Assembly (NCBI GenBank): GCA_946699065.1
Contig: CAMPDV010000907.1
Coordinates: 105,184-169,183 of the forward strand
DNA: 64,000 nt
Source of the DNA: Loxodes magnus
Lineage: Eukaryota; Ciliophora; Karyorelictea; Loxodida; Loxodidae
Direction of reading: 5' to 3'
Shown here: positions 11,584 to 24,699 of the stretch, one piece after another
How the letters are laid out: every line of letters starts with the position of its first letter
How positions within the stretch are numbered: position 1 is the stretch's first letter
Notes under the pieces: model-generated
What the model saw: the letters and a program-made list of their open reading frames with translations, nothing else
Database searches by the model: none
What the model was told of the DNA's origin: nothing
Translations under genes and position numbers: made by a program

Positions 11584-11614
11584 GAACTTGCAGTACCTCG
11601 TTGGCAAGTAGCTC
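11584..11614 (+). repeat. GC-rich hairpin motif, copy 2
   Basis: GAACTTGCAGTACCTCGTTG followed by GCAAGTAGCTC. The ACTTGC/GCAAGT arms form a six-pair stem. It shares the TACCTCGTTGG core with the copies at 2,623 and 48,836 and lies about 385 bp before the tRNA-Thr gene. Confidence 0.5.
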
Positions 11615-11659
11615 TTTCAATATTAATATTTAATATTAAAAAAATTTTATCATATTTTC

Positions 11660-11850
11660 TTGTTATAATTCTAGTCGTCCAATGAGTCACTTCAGCTTCT
11701 CAAAAGGGAATTTGATTATAAAAGATTATTCTCGAATCTTGACCCAAATGCCAAAGTTTTCTTGAATAGGATCCAAATTAGATTTAGTAATGTAGCCATT
11801 AGAAGGCTCTTGTATCTTATGAATTTTAGACTTTAGGTATAATTTCGTTT
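11660..11850 (+). pseudogene. Possible short coding relic
   Basis: Two adjacent frames read protein-like segments joined by a one-base shift: SHFSFSKGNLIIKDYSRIL and then DPNAKVFLNRIQIRFSNVAI. GC content is slightly raised. The product is not recognised and chance cannot be excluded. No start codon or full-length partner was found. Confidence 0.2.
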
Positions 11851-11998
11851 TTATATTTTACTAAGTTTTAATTTACAGTTCGTTGATTTAAGTTTTGCTT
11901 ATTGAATGATATTAATAGAGAAAATTGTTTATACTACTTAATAGTTATGCAAGTAAGAATTTTATGTTTATAACAAAATCTTGGCTATCAAATTATAA

Positions 11999-12071
11999 GC
12001 CTCTATGGCTCAGTTGGCAGAGCATTCGCTTAGTAAGCGAAAGGTCCGTGGTTCGAGCCCGCGTGGAGGCT
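11999..12071 (+). tRNA. tRNA-Thr (anticodon AGU)
   Basis: Full cloverleaf: acceptor GCCTCTA/TGGAGGC, D arm GCTCAGTTGGCAGAGC, anticodon stem TTCGC/GCGAA with loop TTAGTAA (anticodon AGT), and a T arm with GGTTCGAGCCC matching the pol III B box. A run of T follows at once and serves as terminator. The gene is identical to those at 21,510 (minus) and 43,320. It faces a tRNA-Asn gene 48 bp downstream on the other strand. Confidence 0.95.
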
Positions 12072-12119
12072 TTTTTAGTCTTACTATTTAATAATAAGTA
12101 AACTAAAAATATAAAAAAA

Positions 12120-12193
12120 CGCCACCGGGTGGACTTGAACCACCGACCTTTTGGTTAACAGCCAAACGCTCTAACCTATTGAGCTACGGAGGC
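12120..12193 (-). tRNA. tRNA-Asn (anticodon GUU)
   Basis: On the minus strand: acceptor GCCTCCG/CGGTGGC, D arm GCTCAATAGGTTAGAGC, anticodon stem TTTGG/CCAAA with loop CTGTTAA (anticodon GTT), and T arm GGTGGTTCAAGTCCACC. The fourth acceptor pair is a U-U mismatch, shared with the copy at 43,440. Downstream on its own strand is an oligo-T terminator (A-run at 12,113-12,119). It converges with the tRNA-Thr gene at 11,999. Confidence 0.93.
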
Positions 12194-15100
12194 TCTTACT
12201 CATACTTCCTTACTATTTATATATACCTATTAAAGTTATTTAATAAATAACGTGATATAATGTTAAGAGACTACTTAGATAGCTTCACTCTTAATATTAA
12301 AAATATATTCATTCATATTTACTAAAAAAAGACTTCAAAGACATCTTAAGCTTCTGGTATCATTTATTGAGCTTTATCTTATTTATTAGAAAATAAATAC
12401 ACTAAAGAGTAAATTAGCTTAAGAATATTTAATACACTGGTTTTCTATAATCATTGTATTTAATTGTGCTATAAAGAAATATAAGAGATAGCTATCTAAC
12501 TAATGTTTTATAGTTTTATTGAATATTCAATTAGTTGATCTACACTTTCTAAACCCTAAATCTTTAATCTTCTATCTAAATTTGATTTTCTTTCTAGTTA
12601 AATTTACTAATAATCTTCAGTATAGACATACTAAAGATAGAACACATCTGATTTTTTTTAATAACTAAAAAATAAAATAAACTCTAATTTAGAAATTGGT
12701 TGATTTTGAAATAACCATTAATACTAAGTTTTTTGCTTCATAATAAATAAATTATAAAAGCATTCTAATTTATTGCTTTTATTCTTGCTAGTTATTTTTA
12801 TTTTTAAATAAATCTAAAATTACAATAATGCAGTTTGAGATTCTCTAATTATTTATTATCGAGTACTGTTATCTAATAATTATTCAACTTTATTAATAAA
12901 TTATGCATAAATTATCAAAGTATAGCCGGATCAATTTATAGTATTCCTTTTGTTTTGAATAAAAAGCTAAATAAAAATATTAGAAGAAGAAAGTCATCAT
13001 AACAAATATTTAACTTTAAAAATTAAAATAAAGCTTGCAATCCCTTAGCAAGTATGATGATAGATTCCTTAAAATATCTAATTTTTTATTTTAAAAATGT
13101 AAATAGCTTTTTAAATATGACTTGATGCTATCTGAATTGCTAGTATTTTATTTTTATTGATATAGATATTAAATAAATCTTAAAGTTCTTTTATTTAGTT
13201 TATCATTATTTATAATAATTTATTATGATTATTGGCATATATTAATTTATCTATAAAAAGCGCTAAATAGAAATTAAGACTTAAAGGTATTGTTATTTTA
13301 GATAATTCCACAAAGAAATTGCTAAAAAAAGTGAAAGTATATTAACTTTCCTCTAAGAAAAATGTTTTAGTAAATATATTTTTCCCTTTTAATTTATTTA
13401 AGTAATTGTCTTTTATTACATCTATCTAGCAAAAAATTGAAAGGCAACTTCTTTTTTAGTAGAAATATATCCAATTAAATTTGTAATAATTTAGAAGACT
13501 TTATTTATATTTATCTTTAAAAAATTAATTTTTTTATTTATAATCTAGAAAATAGTAATTGAATAAAGTTGGAATATACCTATTTTATTATAAAGCGTAT
13601 CAAGACTAATCCACAAGATCACATTAATTTTCCAATTATTTGCAATTCTACAAGCTTTCTATTCAATTTAATTTCATTACTACAACTAATAACAATAGAT
13701 AATACAAAAAATATCCTACAAACCTTAGTCAAATAGAATACCCTTAATATAATGAAAGTCACTAGATAATAGGAATTAATTAATTAGCTAAGCATTGTAT
13801 TTATTATTTAAACGAAAAAGAATATACTTAGTTATACCATTTTTAAGTCTATTTTAGTTATAAAAATTACTAAAATAAATGTATTCAACTATATAAACTT
13901 TTATCTTAGCTTCTAGTTATAAATATAATAAAATAAACAGTTTTATAATTATTTTGTTTCTGCTCTTTGAAATGTGAATTAATAGAGAATAACTAGAATC
14001 TCAAATATTTCTTATCTTATCAATACAAATTTTCCTTGTTATACTGGCTCTATTAAGTTAGAAATACTTACACTAATTTGTTAAAATACTAAGAAGATTG
14101 AACTTAAAGTCTCTCTTTAGTGTAAAATGTAAATAATCATCTTAATAACTTTTTTAATATCTATCTGATTAAAGAATTTGAAATATGCTTTAAATATTAA
14201 ATAGAGATATGAATTAAGAAAGTGCATCCATTTATACTTTTAGTTATATTTATATAATCTAAAACTTATTCAATAACTAAAGCTATTAATTCACTAACCC
14301 CTTCATAGTTAACTATAATCCTTTTATTTATAATACTGACTAACTTTCTTTTTTTGTGTTTTAGAGTATAAAATACAGGAATAATATAGCTTCTTATTTA
14401 TTAAATTGGAAAATAAAGGCTTATTTATTTAGGTTACAGTTTAGTATTAATAGATGCAAATTGTCTATCTAACTTGTTAGCTTAAGAGTAAATTAAAGCT
14501 TAACTCTTTAATACTCTTCTCTATTTTTAGTCTAAATTAAGCAAGCTAAAAAATGCTTTAATGCTATTTATTTGGAAATAATGAAATTAGTTATTTATAG
14601 ATTAAAAGATAGGAAATACTGAGCAAATAAGGTTCAATGATATTAAAAAGGACTAAAGTTAAATGTTAGCTAGAAGATATAAGTAATTTTAAAGGTGATA
14701 AGTAGAAATAGATAGAACTATAGGATTGCTAGAGATATGAATAAGTATTAGTTGATTAGAGAAATATTTGGAAGTGAAATAAGAATATTAGGATATTGTA
14801 TATCCCATTGCTAGTAACACTTATGAAATTAACTTCATAAGCAATTTATGATAAATAGGCTACTATTAAGAAATCCCTAATTAGTTATTAAATAGAAAAG
14901 AAAGAGAATTAGAACTCTCATATTATTATCTTAAAATTAGTCTAGGAAAATAAGATTCTATGTTCATTACCATTCTTAATGAAAGATCCAATTCATTAAG
15001 GAATGCTAAAAATTATTAGAAGAAGCTACAAAGTAAAAGCTACATGTTTATCAATTTAGTTAAAGCATTTGTTATTATAATCTTTCAAAAATCTAATTAA

Positions 15101-18100
15101 ATATTTTTAAAGCTTAATAAATAAAAATAAATAAGGTAAAAGAATGTAAAAAGGGATATCACATATAAAATGACTGTTTTTATTAATTATACAATTAAGG
15201 CTTAAAACTAAATTAATATAATTTTCTAGATTTAACTGGTTTAATATCTCTAATATTTAAGATAAAAGTACTTAGAATTATCTATCTTATCTCAAAGGTA
15301 AATAAATTAAAAATTTTACTAAAGTAGAGATATAAAATTCTTATTCATTTATAATAAATTTTTTATTTCATGCTCCTAAAGAAAGCATCTTCTAGCTTTT
15401 TCTCACCTTATTGATAAAGGTTTATTAGTTTACAAATTGATAGCGATTTGTTATCAATATAACAAAATATATTAGCTAATAATGAGAAATCTTGATTATG
15501 TTTAGAATTTAAATTAGGGATTTCTTTAACCTTTTATAAGCTTAGGGATATAAAATGAAATTATGGATATATTAGTATATTTTAGAAATAAGCTAGCATT
15601 GAATCAGACTTTATGTAATTTAAATATCATACTTAAAATTTAGAAATATACCTTAATTAGATCTATATACTGCTAGAAGAAAGTGTCTTATGCATATGGA
15701 CTAACTTAAATTTAATTATCAATAAAAGAACCTGAAGGTGCTATCTTTAAAATTTATCTAGCTTCCTTCAAATAAAGAGAATGTATTAGCATTGAAGCTA
15801 GTAAACTCATTCAGTACATATAAATTTTAGATATTATAAAAATAGAAAGCAGTAAGTGCTGAAAATATATTTTAGATAATTATATAAGGAGGATTAAGCA
15901 AATTACCGTGAGATGCTAGTGAACAATAGAAAAAGAGGAATGCAAAGATAGTATTTCATTGGAAGTAAATACAAGATAGCTGTAAAGAATCAAATTTATT
16001 TTATAGAAATCCTTTATTATAGTTCACTTAAATTAATTAGTCTTTTATGCTATTCAAGATAGATAGCTAATAAAACTTATTAAATAAGCCTTTAGACAAG
16101 AGAAGCTTTTAATTCTATTACTAGCTTAAAGTAAATTAATTTAAGATCAAGACGAAATTTTAGAAAGTTAAACTTAATTAAGTTTAAGGTACTTAAATTT
16201 TAGGGGAAGATAATAGCAAAAAATGAGCTAGTAGCTCAAAAAATGATATTCATTATATAACTTTACAAGCTATATTACCTATTAAACTCCTAAAATCCAC
16301 TAAAATTTCATCTTCTACCTTGAAAAAATGTAATAGATTATTTATTTCCTACAATTGAAATTAGTAGCTTGTTTGTAAAAATAAATCTTAGATTTTATGT
16401 CTTTTAGTATTTAGCTAGATAGTAAGAGAAACTTAGATCTTAACAGGGAATATTCTATTACTATTTACCTCCTTAGAGCACTTATTAATAAATTTAAATT
16501 TAAGCTCTTTGGAATGAAAATAGCTTAAATCTATGTATAATTTTACATTTAACTAGTATTTATTAAAGCTAACAAATTAGATAGCTAATAAGCTTAATAA
16601 CAAAATGATAATTGCTTACTTCTTAGCAATTTAGCTCAGTCTATTGTTATCATTTTATTCCTATAAAATTTAATTATAAGAAAGATCTTTTATTTTAAAC
16701 AAAATTAATAAGCATCTCATCAATTAATTATAGCAATACACTTGGAGAGTATTTAAATGGCAATTGCAAAAGATTATTAGCATTACAAACTGTCAAGGTA
16801 ATTTAAAATATAGAAACTTAGTGCTTTGAAAATAATTAACAACAAACAGTCAAAAATATTAGCATAGCACTGATTTATATATGTTCTATAACAAACTTAT
16901 ATCATATTATACAACTGAGAAATCAAGAATACTATAAATTATGATTATTATATATCATACAGTCACTTTCATCTAAATTAAGCAACTGGTATTTAGTATT
17001 TTATAAGATAAACTTGAGAAAAATTTATTTCTCTAAATTGAAATTCTTGCTTTTATTGCAATTTCCAATGAACGTAGTTCTAGATCCAGTTGATTTGCAA
17101 TTAAGATTTTTTGAGTTAGAGCTCATTTTATATCTTGTTTATAAAATGAAAATTTGGATTAAAAAAAGTTCATCCAACGTATTTTACTAGAAATAATGAT
17201 TGCACTACACATTTCTTTTATATCTTTTACATAGATTCATCTTAGCAAGCTTAGCAGGTAAAAATTTAGTTTTCTCACCTTTTACTATTATTTAATTAAC
17301 TAAATTTTTCACTTCTTTAGATATCTTTTGAGCGTAGATTGATAGTGTTAATCTGGATAATTTTAGAGTTAAATCCTATGAAATACTTTATTTAAATTCC
17401 TTGATTTTATAGTCTAAACTTAGTGAAATTTTACCAGAATGATGATGTTTCATACATAGAAAATTAAGGAAAATACGATCCTCACAAAAAACTTCATAAA
17501 TTGTAGCATCACAGCAGACTTTCTTCTTCTATCCTTTTTCTAAATTTAATACTTACACAATCTAATTTATTTCTTTTTTATTAATCAAAGCTAATAGCAT
17601 AGCTTTTATTAAATTTCAAGTATTAAGCCAAACTGAGTGACTCAGTGTAAGATCCCATAAATCTAATAGATATTTTAGGTATACACTAGATATTTATTAA
17701 TAGCCAATTAGCACAAAACTTTACATTTTTAAAGCATTAAGTCCATAAAAGCCACTAAAGTGATGTAATAGCTTATTACGTGGATCCACATAGTTAATTG
17801 ATTAGAACAATAAAGATAAATAATTAATTAAGGAATTGATATACATTAGACTTGAAGCTTATTATTTAATAAGTATCCATTGAATAAATATTCTAAGTTT
17901 AACCCTAATTGTATAAATATAAAGGCTAGCTAATTTAGACTAATAAAGATAAATAAGTATATTGACTTATATTTAGTTAAAAGTACTAAATTAATGTTAA
18001 ATATAACCAGGTTTTAGTATATGAGCTAAGAGCTATAAATCAATACGAAAGCATCAAAGATAAAACATAGGAGCTGCTTTATTTTCTATAGAGTTGTATT

Positions 18101-18270
18101 CAATTTTAAAGCTTATTCCCTTAGATAATATAATACTTTCTCTTAATTGCTTAAATATATCTCTAGATTTACCTTATACTTCTACTTTTTAAAATTACCT
18201 TAGCTATTCTTAGACTTAATCTTTAATTTTAGATTTACACTATTTTTTCATATTAATCTAACTAAGAAAA
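12194..18270. other. AT-rich sequence, no gene seen
   Basis: Six kilobases of A/T-rich sequence. The first 150 bp or so after the tRNA pair weakly resemble the sequence after the second tRNA pair (43,514 onward), as expected from a shared duplication. No frame with a convincing composition, no RNA gene and no GC-rich patch was found. Confidence 0.55.
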
Positions 18271-18280
18271 TAAGAGATAA

Positions 18281-19580
18281 AGACTTTAATTTTAGAAAAA
18301 TTGCTTTGTTGGAAAAAGGTTGTATATAGTAAGAAACTTAAAAGTAGAGATGAAAGGAGATTGTTGGTACTACGAAATTCTAGTGACTAGAAGACTAGCA
18401 GGATCAAATTTTCTATTATTTTTCAATTCTGAAAGAAATAAAGAATGTATAGCGGTATTAGCAGGACTTATATCAATAGTAGGACTTAAAAATCAAGTTT
18501 TTCTTCTTTTTAGAATTGTGTTTAAGAGTAGCTTATGATTAGTAACTTGTTCCACCAATAAAAAAGAAAGAAATCAACTTAAAAGCAGAGTCTTAAAGTA
18601 AGTAAGAAATGTAGAGTAAACATCTTGATTGCCTGCAGCCAAAATTATGCTTGGAAATGAGTGCTGATAAAAAGTTTTTAATTAATGTAGAAATAGCTTC
18701 TTGACTTAAAGATAAACTTGACCTGGATTGTCTAAAATTTTTCAGCTAACCTGATGATGCTTAAGAAAAATTTAATTTATCGTAAGCAAAAAGCTTTGAA
18801 GCAAGCAAAGGAATTTGTAGCTTCTAGTGTAGATTAAGCGTAATTTGATTAATAAAATTAGAAAGCTTAATTTATAAATTATAGCAGAAATAAAATGCTT
18901 TTGACAAGTATTATACAGCTAGCATAAAGAAGAATGGCTGCTTGATCCTTGATTTCCCAAGACTTTTTTGCTGAAAGATATGGGATATAGTTTTCTTTTC
19001 GTAAAGTAAGCAATGACAGTTGCTTCATTATTAAAAATATTTAGCTATTGTTCTTAAAAGCAGGAAAGAGCTTGAAAGAAAGGCAGAAATATGCTTAAAT
19101 CAAATAGAGAAAATGCTCTATTGCTTACTACCTTCAAAAGAAAGAATTATAAATACTCATTTCAAGTAAGTTCAGGAAACTAGAAACCATTAGTTTGGAG
19201 AAAATTTTTTTTATCTAAATACCATAATAATCAAAAGAATGATGGAGTCAAGATTTTGAATTTTCAGCTGGTTTCTCTAAAATTCAGAGGATTTTGATCC
19301 AAGCTTAAAAAATAAATATCTGAACAATTACGTGGCCTAAAGAGGACTTCGAATCTACTTCACGAAATATAAATTAATTACAAACTGATCTTCATTTGCA
19401 GAAACTGAAAAATCGAATATGTTCCTTTGTTCATGAGAGGTGGGGCAGAATAAGCAGCAATTAGAGATTATCAATGTCCCAACGCATTTCAAGATAATAT
19501 TTCATTGAAATAAAAAAATAATTCCATAGAATAACTTGAAAAATTAAAATAGAATCTTTATATTTAAATAAGAGATTGAG
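18281..19580 (+). pseudogene. Decayed, unrecognised protein gene with several frame changes
   Basis: GC and purine content rise, and protein-like segments appear in turn in all three plus-strand frames. These are VRNLKVEMKGDCWYYEILV (18,323 on), LDCLQPKLCLEMSADKKFLI (about 18,630), GCLILDFPRLFC (about 18,940), DFDPSLKNKYLNNYVAQRGL (about 19,300) and YVPLFMRGGAEQAAIRDY (about 19,420). TGAs and shifts separate them (first TGA at 18,536). I read it as one long gene decayed by indels. The family is not recognised; a transposon-encoded protein is possible but unsupported. Confidence 0.4.
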
Positions 19581-19599
19581 CATTTAAGACTGATTATAA

Positions 19600-20504
19600 A
19601 ATAAACTTTAAATATAATAATTATCTAGCAAATGAAAATAATAAATAATTATATTTATTTTTTAATTTATTATGTATAAATTAGATTCTACTTTATAATA
19701 AACTTCCTTTATTTATTTATCATTAAGGAAATTTGAATAAATCAAGAGAAAATTAATAAAATTTACTAATTTATTTTAAAGTAGAATAATAGTAAGATTC
19801 TCAATTAATAATTATTGGTATTCTAGCTACCTACTTATGATGCTATAATTAAATTATGAAAATGAAAAACTAAGCATTATGAAGATCTTGATTTAAAATA
19901 TTTAATTTTATTAAAGTATGCTTATATGTGTTTGTTTGATTTCATTAAATTCTAATTAAATTTATTATTTTATAAATTGAAATTAATAATAAACTATTAA
20001 ATATAAAATTCCTAGAAAATTAAAACAATTTAAATTTTTCTCTTCTCTATACAACTAGAAATTATAGAAATTATTTGCAAAATATATAACCAAAGACAAT
20101 ATAATAAATGTATTATAAATTCAATTTTTTCTAAAATGTTAGCTTAAAGAAAATTTTCTAAAATTATCTTATTTAATAATTAATAATAAACGTTTGCTAG
20201 ATATTATTGGTCTAATAAATAATTGAAATATAATATACAAATAAAAACCAATTAAGTTTTTTTTAATTTAATTGCTCTAAATGAATGATCAAACAAATTT
20301 ATCTTATTAAGCTTACACGTTCATAACTAAAATAAGATAAAAGTTTACATCTACTAATTTTAAAAGCATGAATCTATTATTTTTATTAAACTAAAGATTT
20401 ATCTATATTTTTCATTAAAGCCATATAAATTTAGCTTTAATTTACTAAAATTTAAATTTCATATTAGTGTATCTTCCCAAATAATTATATGAGAATATTA
20501 AATA
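19600..20504. other. AT-rich sequence, no gene seen
   Basis: Strongly A/T-biased, with no supported coding frame or RNA gene. Confidence 0.55.
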
Positions 20505-20700
20505 GAGAAATAAGAGCAGTTGAGGTTAAAATATTTTTCATTCAACTAAATAATTAAAAATATTAAAAATAATTATTTTATTCTTTAAGTTATTTATAAT
20601 AAAATTAATATTTCTATTAATTATTTAATTTCCCTTCATTTAGTATTTTTAGTCATTTATATTTGTTAATATAGCTTTTCTATTCTTAATTTTTTTAATT
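20505..20700 (-). repeat. 195-bp repeat, inverted copy of 53,545-53,740
   Basis: The reverse complement of this block is almost identical to 53,545-53,740, beginning ATTAAGAATAGAAAAGCTAT and ending in TTTAACCTMAACTRCTCTTA. Much higher identity than the other duplications suggests a recent event. The other copy lies about 60 bp after the intact gag-like gene, so this may be a flanking or terminal part of that element. Confidence 0.75.
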
Positions 20701-20973
20701 CATGATAGCTATAACTTAAATTTTTAGATTTAGAAACCTTTAATCTTATTTAGTTCTTAAGCATTCGATTCTACTAAATTAATTTTTTATACCTAGAAGC
20801 GCTGCTAATGTGTTAAGCTCTCTTTATAAAAATCATAATTTTATAAGCTTCTACCTTTTGCATTTTATATTATGAAGTAGTCTTTAAAAGCTTAGTAATT
20901 TAAGATATAAAATTTAGAACTTAAAATTAAAAAAGCCCAAATAAATAGAGATCTTTCTTAAAAGGCCCCAAAA

Positions 20974-21192
20974 ATGCGTAAAACTATAAGCATGTATAAA
21001 AATAAAAATAAGAATAAGAATAAAGAAAAAGAAAAAGATTCACAGACTGTTTGGGATAAAATAACTAAACTAAGAAGTAAAATTTTTAGATTTAAGTAAA
21101 TTAGAAGTCTATTTATCTTAAACTTAACTATTTTGCTAAAGTTCAAGAAATTAGATCAGAAGTTTCTTGATCTGTAAGATTTTCATGGATGA
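20974..21192 (+). CDS. Small basic protein or gene fragment, 72 residues
   Basis: Table 6 frame from ATG 20,974 to TGA 21,192. It starts MRKTISMYKNKNKNKNK, then has a more protein-like part (SQTVWDKITKLRSKIFRFK and FLDLQDFHG). One TAA and one TAG are read as Gln. The N-terminal part is low complexity. The second half looks like a piece of a larger ciliate protein, but I cannot name the family. No neighbours form an operon-like group. It may be an isolated exon or relic. Confidence 0.3.
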
Positions 21193-21509
21193 AAATTGAA
21201 AATGCTTATAATTTTAAAGAAGCTACCTTGTAATAAAAAGCTTAAAATATATTAATATTAAATGGTTCTTTATTTCAACTTAAGATAATTTAGCCATTCT
21301 AGGAATTATTTCTATTTCAAAAGTTTTAACTGAATGTCTTTCAAAACTTATTAACTATTTTCAAATAAAAAATAATTAATAGTGAAGTTGATATACTAAG
21401 AATTTCTATAATTCATAAGTCAGAGCGATTGGCTAATAATAACAAGTCTAAAATTTAAATATTTCCAGTGGTTCTTTTTATTTAATATTTATATAAAATA
21501 CCTCAAAAA

Positions 21510-21582
21510 AGCCTCCACGCGGGCTCGAACCACGGACCTTTCGCTTACTAAGCGAATGCTCTGCCAACTGAGCCATAGAGGC
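21510..21582 (-). tRNA. tRNA-Thr (anticodon AGU), lone copy
   Basis: The reverse complement is identical over 72 bases to the tRNA-Thr genes at 11,999 and 43,320, with the same anticodon loop and B box. A T-run on its own strand (A-run 21,505-21,510) ends it. Unlike the other two copies it has no tRNA-Asn partner, and its flanks are different. Confidence 0.95.
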
Positions 21583-22679
21583 TTATATTTAAATCATTTA
21601 GACTTGTATAAATAATAAAGAATATATATTTCCAAATTATAAAGAAATAGCGGTTATCTGATCCATTATGCTTATTTTAAATCAAATTTAGTCAAACAAT
21701 TACAAAGTCATAAATCTTAAAACAATGAAGCTTGTTTCTTTTATATTTAAGTCTTAAATGAGATTATTTCTCTAAAATATTTCTTTCTCGTTTTTCAATT
21801 ATAATTATCACTAGTGAAGTTATTTTTCATTTATCAATTTAGAGACATTTTGATTTGCTACACCAGATTTAAGATTTTCTTATACATTTTTATTGGGCAT
21901 TTCGTCGTATACAGATAATGAGGTTTTCCCTAATTATAAACTACCTAACTTTTTAGTTTATTTGGAACTATTAAAGTTCTAATTAATATCTCTATTTCTA
22001 AAAAAGGAGAAAAATAGTAAAATATATACCTTTCTTTTGTTATATCAATAAATAGATTTCATGCTTATTTTCATTCGTACAAAATGCTTAAAATGAGCTA
22101 GTTGGTTTGCTTTCTTTTTAAAGGAAAGAAAAATTAAAAAAAATTAATTTTTAGTTTAAATATAAAATTTTTAGAATAATAGTAAATAAATCTATTTCAT
22201 TTATATATTAGTTTAACTTAAAAATAAATAAGAAAAAAATTTTAAAGTTTTTAAATAAATAAATAGTAGAAACTCACTTTTGAAATGAGATATGAAATAT
22301 TAAAAATCTATAAAGTATAGAAAATATAACTTCTTTCTGACTTTCTTAGTAAATCATAAATAAAAAGATATTTTTTATCTCAGGAATTTATTGTTAAACG
22401 TATGAAGAAATAAGAAAAGGAATTGCTTTTATTATTTTTATGTTTTGATAGCTTTATAAAGAAAAAATGCATAATTCATTTGTATTTAAGAATCAATTAG
22501 AGTTAAATGAAAAAATTTAATCTGGGGAAGATTAATAAAAATGCTTTTTGATAATGCAAAGAGTTTTGATTCTGTAATTGATTATATTCATAGAAAATTA
22601 ACTTATCAACTAAAGATATTTATACTTTTTCCTAAGATTGATTTTAATTTTACTAGGAATCTTTATCTAAATTAAAAAA

Positions 22680-23600
22680 AAGTCTAAAAATAAAAAAAAT
22701 AATGACTATAACTGAATGTTGATACTTATCGAAAAACTTTATATTTTAATTTTTTCATCATTCTTCTAAAAGAAAATTTATGGAGCATTTTATTAAAAGC
22801 CTTCACTTAAATCAAGAACCCTTAATAAAATGATTAATGTTAATAAACAAATCAAAAATAAATCATTCGTTAATCCTTTTTTTAGAGAAAAGCATTAATA
22901 TTTTTTAACATTCTTTCAGCTTTTTTCGCTAGATTCCTTTAATTTTTTAGATGATTCATATAATAATTAAAAAAAAAGCTTCTCTATAAAATATTTAATT
23001 ATTATTCCTTAGTTTTCCTAATTTTTGTGATTTAGTTAGTTTTTTATTTAAAAATTGAAAAACATAAAAGAAATTTCAGAAACTCTGTATTATACAATTT
23101 TATACTTTTAAAGTTATTCTATAAATTTAGAGCTTTTAGAACTTATATTAGTTTAATATGTTTATTTCTAAAGTTGCTACAATTTTCATTTTCTGTAGGC
23201 ATTTAATGCATTTAGCTTAAGATAAACAAAGATAAATTTATTATTTATTTTATTCTCTTATATATCTACTTTTTATAAGCTTGATTTTTGTTACTTTCAT
23301 CTGAATATAAAAGTCTTAAATTTGTGTCAAGTTTTATTGCTTCAAATTTCTTTCTTTCTTTTTAAATATTAAAATGAGAATAGTGTCTTATATAAAAGAA
23401 TATTAATTTATTACATTTCATTCTTAAATCTATCATCAAAATTAGCATTTTTTAAGAGCAAGAATTTGAAATCCCAAATTATTTCTAATATAATTATTTT
23501 TATTTTTAATCCAACTGTTTTGATGAGCATATTAAAGCCTAAAGTTTATTTTCTTCAGTATAAAACTAAGAACTTAAAGTTTTAAAAATGATAAGAAAGG
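22680..23600 (+). repeat. Degenerate tandem duplication, unit 1
   Basis: Shares phrases in the same order with 24,700-25,600. TGGAGCATTTTATT near 22,781 matches TGGAGCACTTTATT near 24,829, followed by ATTAAATC, CTTTAATAAAAT and GATTAATG-type matches. It is diverged with many indels. No coding frame survives. Confidence 0.5.
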
Positions 23601-24699
23601 AACTTAAATATTAGATATTTAAAGGCTTGTTGATTTTGTGGTTGAATAAATAGAAAAAACAAAAATAAGAAACAATATATTAGAAGCTATTTCAAGAGTT
23701 TATTATATCCAAGCTATTTAACGAGAGCTAACTGAATAAAGCATAAATTATTTTAAAAAATTTTATTTGGTTTAAAAATCGAAAATAATCTTATCCTAAA
23801 ATTTAATTAAAAAGTAGATAAAATTAATTAACAATGTTCTCTAAATTTAGTTTTAACATAAATAAAAAATAGTTTTTAACGTATTTTTTCTCTTTTCTGG
23901 ATATTTTTTGAGTGATCTTAAGTTATTGCAGAATAAATAAAAATTAATTATTTATTTTTTGGTTGAGAAATAAAGGGGAAGGATAACTAAAAATTATCTT
24001 TCACAAAAATATAAAATTTAAATAAATTTTGAAGATAATTTGAGATAAGTTTTATAAAAATTCGCATTTTATGATTAATTCCCTCAATTGAAGATTCTTT
24101 ATTTCTATAATTTTTCTTTACTCATCGCTTATTAATTCCAACTTCTCCAGAACATAATAATTGAAAAGTGAATTATCAGAAAGAAATCTTAATAAATTAA
24201 AGAAATACGATAAATCTTTGTCTTTTCCTTTATTATTTGGCGATAATTTTTCTATTAAATAAGTATCTTGCAATAAAAAATATTGACTTAGTTTTATTCA
24301 GAAAATTGCTTTTACATAATCAGTTTATTTAGTCATATCTTTAAGAGAAATAATAAAAAATAATCTTTTTATGCTGCTCAATTTTTATCTTCTGAATGAT
24401 CATTTAATTTTGCTTCAGAAATTAAAAATTTTTTATTTATTTCAAAGCATTTTACCAATATTTAAGCTAGAGGTATTTTTTGATAAGTTAAGAAAAAACT
24501 TAATAACTATCCTTTTTTTCAAAACTCAACAATATCTTAGCTTACTAACTTGTTCTCAGTAGGATTTATAAAAATGTTCTCAATAGGACTGAGAATGTTT
24601 ATTTATTTAATTAGTTATATCTATAAAAAAATTTAAGGTATGTATTAAAAATACTTATTTCTTTTATTAAGTTTGAATATTATTTTATTTAGGGATCTA

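Noticed and set aside
24371..24562. Plus-strand ORF of 63 codons
   Set aside because: Leu/Phe/Lys-rich translation of A/T-rich DNA, with no partner and no supporting context.
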